From: an uncultured Bacteroides sp.
Lineage (GTDB): Bacteria > Bacteroidota > Bacteroidia > Bacteroidales > Bacteroidaceae
Assembly (NCBI GenBank): GCA_947074345.1
Contig: CAMTPH010000015.1
Span: 1 to 41,313, forward strand
Reading direction: 5' to 3'
DNA length: 41,313 nucleotides
The notes beneath the pieces are model-generated. The model had not been told where the DNA came from. It was given only the letters and a program-made list of their open reading frames with translations, and made no database searches. Both the position numbers and the translations under genes were made by a program. This document shows positions 37,570-41,313 of this stretch, one piece after another. Each line of letters starts with the position of its first letter. Position 1 is the first letter of the stretch.

Positions 37570-37644
37570 TCACACTTTTGATGCGACCACCACGAGGCGA
37601 ATAATATGCAGAATAGAGAGGTTAATTGAAGTATGATTATTCAT
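37570..37644 (-). CDS. ilvL: ilv leader peptide
   Basis: This 24-residue leader is translated before the ilv genes so that ribosome stalling reports charged branched-chain tRNA. Eleven of 24 codons are Ile, Leu or Val: Ile7, Leu9, Ile11, Leu12, Ile14, Ile15, Leu17, Val18, Val19, Val20 and Val24. The stop UGA lies inside the alternative pairing segment. Segment 1 (37623-37615, inside codons 8-10) can pair with segment 2 (8 of 9 bases); segment 2 with segment 3 (antiterminator, ten bases); segment 3 with segment 4 (terminator). The gene lies about 28 bases after a good promoter box. An upstream extension of the same frame is not needed. Confidence 0.85.
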   Translation of the reverse strand: MNNHTSINLSILHIIRLVVVASKV

Positions 37645-37671
37645 ATACTGTTGTTTTATATTATTATGATG

Positions 37672-37702
37672 CAAAGGTAAACGGTTTTTTATTATATCCA
37701 AA
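37672..37702 (-). promoter_or_regulatory. Promoter of the ilv operon
   Basis: On the minus strand TTTG (37702-37699) and TACCTTTG (37679-37672) are separated by 19 bases, fitting the Bacteroides consensus. The start of transcription would fall about 20 bases before the leader-peptide ATG. Confidence 0.75.
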
Positions 37703-37856
37703 CAAATTGAATAAAAAAAGAAGTCATTCATTATTAATTGTAAGATAAAACCACGTGAAAACATTATTATTATCACATTATAGTTGTATCTGTAATTAAT
37801 CTACATATATAATAAGGTAAAAGTTACAATATAAAAGATTTGGCTATTAATCAGTA
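37703..37856. other. Gap between the PorE-like gene and the ilv promoter
   Basis: AT-rich sequence with no gene and no clear hairpin. It holds the 3' end of the PorE-like transcript; I see no convincing terminator for that gene. Confidence 0.4.
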
Positions 37857-39836
37857 TTATTTGTACATTCCATATGTTGTACGTAGAACTTGAAACTCTG
37901 TACGACGATTGATAGCATTACATATCTCTTGTTGATCTTCAGGAAGAGACAGAATGAATTCTTCAGTCAGCACATCTCCTAATTTTAAGAAAGGAGCTTG
38001 CCGTAAAGTAGATTTATTAGCCACCTTAGGTTTTTGCTCTCCATATCCTTTAGCAGAGAGTCGATCAGTAGCTATTCCTCCTTTTATTAAGTAGTTAACA
38101 ACAGATTCTGCACGACGTTGAGAAAGTCTCTCATTGTAATCATCATTCCCTTTATAGTCACAATGAGCAGCTAACTCAATTGTTACATTGGGATTATCAT
38201 TCAACAATTGAATTAAATTATCGAGAGCAGTAGTTGATTCAGGAGTTAAATCGGCTCTATCAAATTCATAGAATATATTTTCAATAAGTACAGGTCGAGT
38301 AATAGAAGCCAAAGGAAACTCAACTTCATACGTACGATCTGCTTCTACCATTTCAGATACTAGTTCTTGTTTATTATTGAGGTAACCGCGACAAGATGCA
38401 AGCATTACAAATCGTTGTCCTGGGGCAATACGCTGAGAAAAAGAGCCATCGCGCTTTACATTTACCTTTGTATAAGTTCCATCATCGCCAACCAAAGTCA
38501 CCACAGCATCAGGAAGCGCATCTCCCTCTTTATCATAAACCCATCCCGTTACTGTATGGTTAATATCAGGCAATTCAAAACTGAATATATGGTCCCATCC
38601 ACGTGCATCACCTCTATTAGAAGAGAAGAAACCACGAAAAGGTGCTTTAGGTTCGAAAGTCATTCCAAATTCATCAGATGCTGAGTTTAATGGAACACCC
38701 ATGTTTTGCACAATCCACTTTCCTCTTACCGAATCCATCTTCGCAGAAAAGAGATCTAATCCACCCATTCCCGGATGACCATTTGAAGAGAAATAAAGCG
38801 TACCATCAGGACCAAATGTAGGAAACATTTCATCGCCTGCAGAGTTGATTTCAGGCCCTAAGTTATCAACATAACCAAAGCCATCTTTCACCATATTAAT
38901 ACGCCATATATCTAAGCCGCCATAACCGCCAGGCATATCTGAAACAAAGTATAAGAAATCTCCAGCAGGAGACATAGCAGGATGTGCTACTGATGATAAC
39001 GTATCATTAATAATAGCACACTTAGTTGGTGCGCCCCATGCGGCACCAGCACGAGCAGAACTATAAATCTCAGCATATACAGGAGTTTCTGGAGCTGTGC
39101 GACAACGAGTAAAATACATCGTTTTCCCATCGGCAGAAAAAGAGCAAGCACCATCTTCAAACTCACTATTCACATCCGATTCAATAGGCTCAGGTTTCAA
39201 CCAATTTTTACGTTCATCGCGTTTTGATTGAAATATATCTGCGCTCTTCATCCCAGTAATTCCATTCAAGTCATTCCCCTTTGCCTCATTGCGAGTCGAA
39301 GTAAAATAGATAACATCTGAATCATCGCCTGCATACATAGGTGAATAATCAGAACGACGAGAAAAGAATATAGGCGCACGCTTCACCGTATATCGCGAAG
39401 GATTATCTTTGAGTTGCTGTGCAAGCTGACATGAGTACAATCCATTCAATGCCAACGTATCATCGGGCATAAACTCAAGATAAGTATTATATGTATTTAC
39501 GGCTGTTTTATACTCGCCATTTTTTCGTTGACTTTCAGCCAAATAAAAGTAACTGATAGAATCAGGATAATTATAGCGAATGGCATTTTGATAAGCCCCT
39601 TTAGCACGTAGATTATAGTTAATCAGGCGATAACAAGTGGCCATTTTAAAGGCTGTTTGCCCTCTTAGCTTTCTATCTTTTGGCGGAATAGAAGCATAAG
39701 CTTTACGATAATGTTTAGCAGCATCAAAGTATTCACCGCGGGCAAAGCTCTGTTCTGCCTTCTTTAAACTCTTGCTTGCACCACATGAAGTAAGTAAAAG
39801 GATAATGAATATGTAAAGGATGTATTTTATGCGCAT
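37857..39836 (-). CDS. PorE-like lipoprotein: TPR, PD40 propeller, CRD and OmpA domains
   Basis: An outer-membrane lipoprotein that probably anchors to peptidoglycan. The 659-residue product has Cys18 in LLLTSC, a TPR region (about 22-150), and a PD40/WD40-like propeller (about 165-430). The propeller shows repeated GACSFSADGKTMYFT-, AMSPAGDFLYFVSD- and PTFGPDGTLYFSSN-type blades. A carboxypeptidase-regulatory-like domain (about 435-510) and a C-terminal OmpA domain (about 525-655) follow, with AHCDYKGNDDYNERLSQRRA including the peptidoglycan-binding Asp and Arg. This order is that of PorE in the type IX secretion system of Porphyromonas, but such proteins also occur in Bacteroides without a full system. 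A barrel-like gene lies divergently beside it. Confidence 0.88.
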   Translation of the reverse strand: MRIKYILYIFIILLLTSCGASKSLKKAEQSFARGEYFDAAKHYRKAYASIPPKDRKLRGQTAFKMATCYRLINYNLRAKGAYQNAIRYNYPDSISYFYLAESQRKNGEYKTAVNTYNTYLEFMPDDTLALNGLYSCQLAQQLKDNPSRYTVKRAPIFFSRRSDYSPMYAGDDSDVIYFTSTRNEAKGNDLNGITGMKSADIFQSKRDERKNWLKPEPIESDVNSEFEDGACSFSADGKTMYFTRCRTAPETPVYAEIYSSARAGAAWGAPTKCAIINDTLSSVAHPAMSPAGDFLYFVSDMPGGYGGLDIWRINMVKDGFGYVDNLGPEINSAGDEMFPTFGPDGTLYFSSNGHPGMGGLDLFSAKMDSVRGKWIVQNMGVPLNSASDEFGMTFEPKAPFRGFFSSNRGDARGWDHIFSFELPDINHTVTGWVYDKEGDALPDAVVTLVGDDGTYTKVNVKRDGSFSQRIAPGQRFVMLASCRGYLNNKQELVSEMVEADRTYEVEFPLASITRPVLIENIFYEFDRADLTPESTTALDNLIQLLNDNPNVTIELAAHCDYKGNDDYNERLSQRRAESVVNYLIKGGIATDRLSAKGYGEQKPKVANKSTLRQAPFLKLGDVLTEEFILSLPEDQQEICNAINRRTEFQVLRTTYGMYK

Positions 39837-39906
39837 AATCGTTATAATATTAACTCAAAAAACACACATTTATTATAGATATCTATAAATTTAGAAGCTG
39901 TAAGTC

Positions 39907-39938
39907 ATTGATATATTAAATATTTTTAACTAGCTTTG
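39907..39938 (+). promoter_or_regulatory. Candidate promoter of the barrel-like gene
   Basis: TAGCTTTG at 39931-39938 lies 16 bases before ATG 39955, with ATTG at 39907-39910 and a 20-base spacer. Confidence 0.6.
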
Positions 39939-39954
39939 TAAAAATGAGTTTATT

Positions 39955-40863
39955 ATGAAGCAAGAATCAGTTATTTCAAAATGCTTGGTAATAATTGTTT
40001 TATTAAGCATTTCCCACTTTAAGTGTTTGGCGCAAACAAACAATAAAGATTCATTCCAAGATACGACAATTATAAACAGTGTTGATATGACGCTTCTTTA
40101 TAATTATTTAGAATCTGAATTTGATGTCAAACAGTATATTTTTGAAACATATACGCCTCAACAATCTACGTACACTAAACAGTTTTCTATCGAAAAGTTG
40201 CGATTACCTAAAATCAATCAACAGATTATATTTGATCAATCACCATTACATCGGGGTGAATTTAACACAGGAGGTATACTACATCAATTTAACCAAAGCA
40301 GCATATTATTAGGAAGCGGTACACGCACTAATTTAATAGGCTTAGGCGAAATCAATAATGCAACGATTAGTTATTATCACCAAGTAAACAATAGATTAGT
40401 TATTGGTGGATATGTAGGCGCAAGCACATTGCGCGCTCCACACCAATCAAGTGATCAATTTGAAGTAGGTTCTAATCTATCATATCTGATAACTAAAGGG
40501 GTGATTTTTCATGCATTTGGCAATTATAGTTTCGGAAAACCACATCCTGCACTTGGCACATTATATAGTACAAGTAGTTTTGGTGGGTATTTTGCAATCG
40601 ATATGAGTGAGCGATTTGGTATGGGGTTTGGTGGACAAACTTATTATAACACAAGCACTAACAAATGGGAAGCTGCACCTATTATTATGCCTTACTTTAA
40701 GGTTAATGATAAAGTGTCCGTTCAATTAGATCTAGGCGGTATATTATTAGAATCGATTAAACAAATCATTCATAACAAACAAGTATCAAATATTAAAAAT
40801 AATCCGAATAACGGAACCATCGCACCACCTAAAATGAATATACCAATCAGAGAACATTGGTAA
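39955..40863 (+). CDS. Predicted outer-membrane beta-barrel protein of unknown function
   Basis: I do not recognise a named family. The 302-residue product starts with a signal peptide ending near KCLAQ (residue 27). A charged, polar segment follows (about 28-95). From about 100 to 275 it has alternating amphipathic strands with glycine turns (GGYVGASTL, FHAFGNYSFG, GGYFAIDMSERFGMGFGGQTYY), typical of a small outer-membrane barrel. The tail (about 275-302) is Asn/Pro-rich and ends in Trp. It is transcribed divergently from the PorE-like lipoprotein and followed by a strong terminator. A partnership with that lipoprotein is possible but rests only on position. Confidence 0.8.
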   Translation: MKQESVISKCLVIIVLLSISHFKCLAQTNNKDSFQDTTIINSVDMTLLYNYLESEFDVKQYIFETYTPQQSTYTKQFSIEKLRLPKINQQIIFDQSPLHRGEFNTGGILHQFNQSSILLGSGTRTNLIGLGEINNATISYYHQVNNRLVIGGYVGASTLRAPHQSSDQFEVGSNLSYLITKGVIFHAFGNYSFGKPHPALGTLYSTSSFGGYFAIDMSERFGMGFGGQTYYNTSTNKWEAAPIIMPYFKVNDKVSVQLDLGGILLESIKQIIHNKQVSNIKNNPNNGTIAPPKMNIPIREHW

Positions 40864-40867
40864 TACC

Positions 40868-40917
40868 ATATAAGAAAGAATGCCTACTATAATTATAGTA
40901 GGCATTCTTTCTTATAT
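40868..40917. terminator. Bidirectional terminator, 50-bp perfect palindrome
   Basis: Bases 40868-40892 are the exact reverse complement of 40893-40917. It lies between the convergent barrel-like gene and topB, and T-rich sequence lies at the end of both strands. It would end both transcripts. Confidence 0.8.
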
Positions 40918-40927
40918 TTAGTTTAAT

Positions 40928-41313
40928 TTAATTATCAAACGGTTTACGGAATGTACAACCATTTTTCCATTCCGAACAACCAAAAGCTGTTTTTCCTTGG
41001 ATGATAGTTCCTTTTCCACACAAAGGGCATGGTTGACCTACTGCGATAATAGGAGTCGAAACAGTTTCTGGTTTCTCCGCTTTCTTTTTAGGTGCAGCTT
41101 TGCGCGTACGTTTCTTCGGTTCTTTCTTTTCTTTTTCAGCTTCTGCCTTAGCAGCATCTTGAATAGTGATGCGGCGATTGGTATTATCTGAAAGTACACT
41201 AAACACTACATCTTGCACCATCTGCTTTAACTCTTCAAGAAACTGACGCGCATCATAGGTTTTCTTTTCAATCTCGCGAAGTTTCTTTTCCCAAATACCC
41301 GTTAGTTCAGCAG
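40928..41313 (-). CDS. topB: DNA topoisomerase III, C-terminal end (partial)
   Basis: The open frame runs off the right edge, so only the last 128 residues are in the window. Reading upstream of the internal Met at 41221, the frame continues as AELTGIWEKKLREIEKK, the conserved end of the bacterial topoisomerase III core. A basic, Lys/Ala-rich linker (KKRTRKAAPKKKAEK) follows, then a C-terminal four-Cys zinc ribbon (CPLCGKG...GC...GC). The enzyme is a type IA topoisomerase that relaxes and decatenates DNA. It converges on the barrel-like gene. The Met at 41221 is internal, not a start. Confidence 0.88.
   Translation of the reverse strand, partial: AELTGIWEKKLREIEKKTYDARQFLEELKQMVQDVVFSVLSDNTNRRITIQDAAKAEAEKEKKEPKKRTRKAAPKKKAEKPETVSTPIIAVGQPCPLCGKGTIIQGKTAFGCSEWKNGCTFRKPFDN

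Noticed and set aside
37570..37776. 68-codon form of the ilv leader reading frame
   Set aside because: The upstream part crosses the ilv promoter; only the last 24 codons lie downstream of the expected transcription start.
1..41313. Mobile elements, CRISPR arrays, tRNA or rRNA genes
   Set aside because: I found no transposase or integrase coding sequence, no regularly spaced repeats and no tRNA- or rRNA-like sequence; the gene content is ordinary chromosomal plus a sugar-use locus.

Overview
The window looks like a chromosomal segment of a gut-type Bacteroidales bacterium (Bacteroides or a close relative). The evidence is a SusC/SusD pair, a hybrid two-component sensor, many lipoproteins, an acn-icd-gltA cluster with mitochondrial-type aconitase, low G+C, and repeated promoter boxes of the Bacteroides form TTTG-N19-21-TAnnTTTG. 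I saw no phage, IS element, CRISPR array, rRNA or tRNA. The species cannot be named from this sequence.

Positions 1-15798 form a fructan polysaccharide utilisation locus. The order is SusC, SusD, a surface lipoprotein, a LamG-GH32 protein, a GH32 lipoprotein, an MFS sugar permease, fructokinase and a terminator, then a separately promoted hybrid two-component regulator with a periplasmic sugar-binding sensor. The layout matches the levan/fructan locus of B. thetaiotaomicron (BT1754-BT1763). Fructan would be bound and cut at the surface, imported by SusCD, trimmed to fructose, moved inward by the permease and phosphorylated; the regulator would sense fructose. The first GH32 protein has Glu where the family has its Asp nucleophile.

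Positions 15799-21226 hold an M24 peptidase, a CCA-adding-type tRNA nucleotidyltransferase, an unknown lipoprotein, and an orphan exported protein with repeated SusE/F-like modules and a sorting-tail-like C-terminus.

Positions 21317-24203 are a three-gene minus-strand operon: a steroid 5-alpha-reductase homologue, an Old Yellow Enzyme family reductase and a short-chain dehydrogenase. This gene set matches the 5AR/5BR/3beta-HSDH clusters reported in gut Bacteroidales that convert 3-oxo-delta4 bile acids or steroids to allo/iso forms. Its promoter region contains several inverted repeats built on TGCC/GGCA.

Positions 24520-29322 are the oxidative TCA branch (aconitase, isocitrate dehydrogenase, citrate synthase), followed by a divergent SF1 helicase. 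Positions 31480-37644 are an isoleucine/valine operon (ilvD-ilvB-ilvN-thioesterase-ilvC). It is preceded by a leader peptide of 24 codons, 11 of them Ile, Leu or Val, and a four-segment attenuator. The window ends with a PorE-like TPR/propeller/OmpA lipoprotein, a divergent outer-membrane-barrel-like protein, and the C-terminal end of DNA topoisomerase III running off the right edge.
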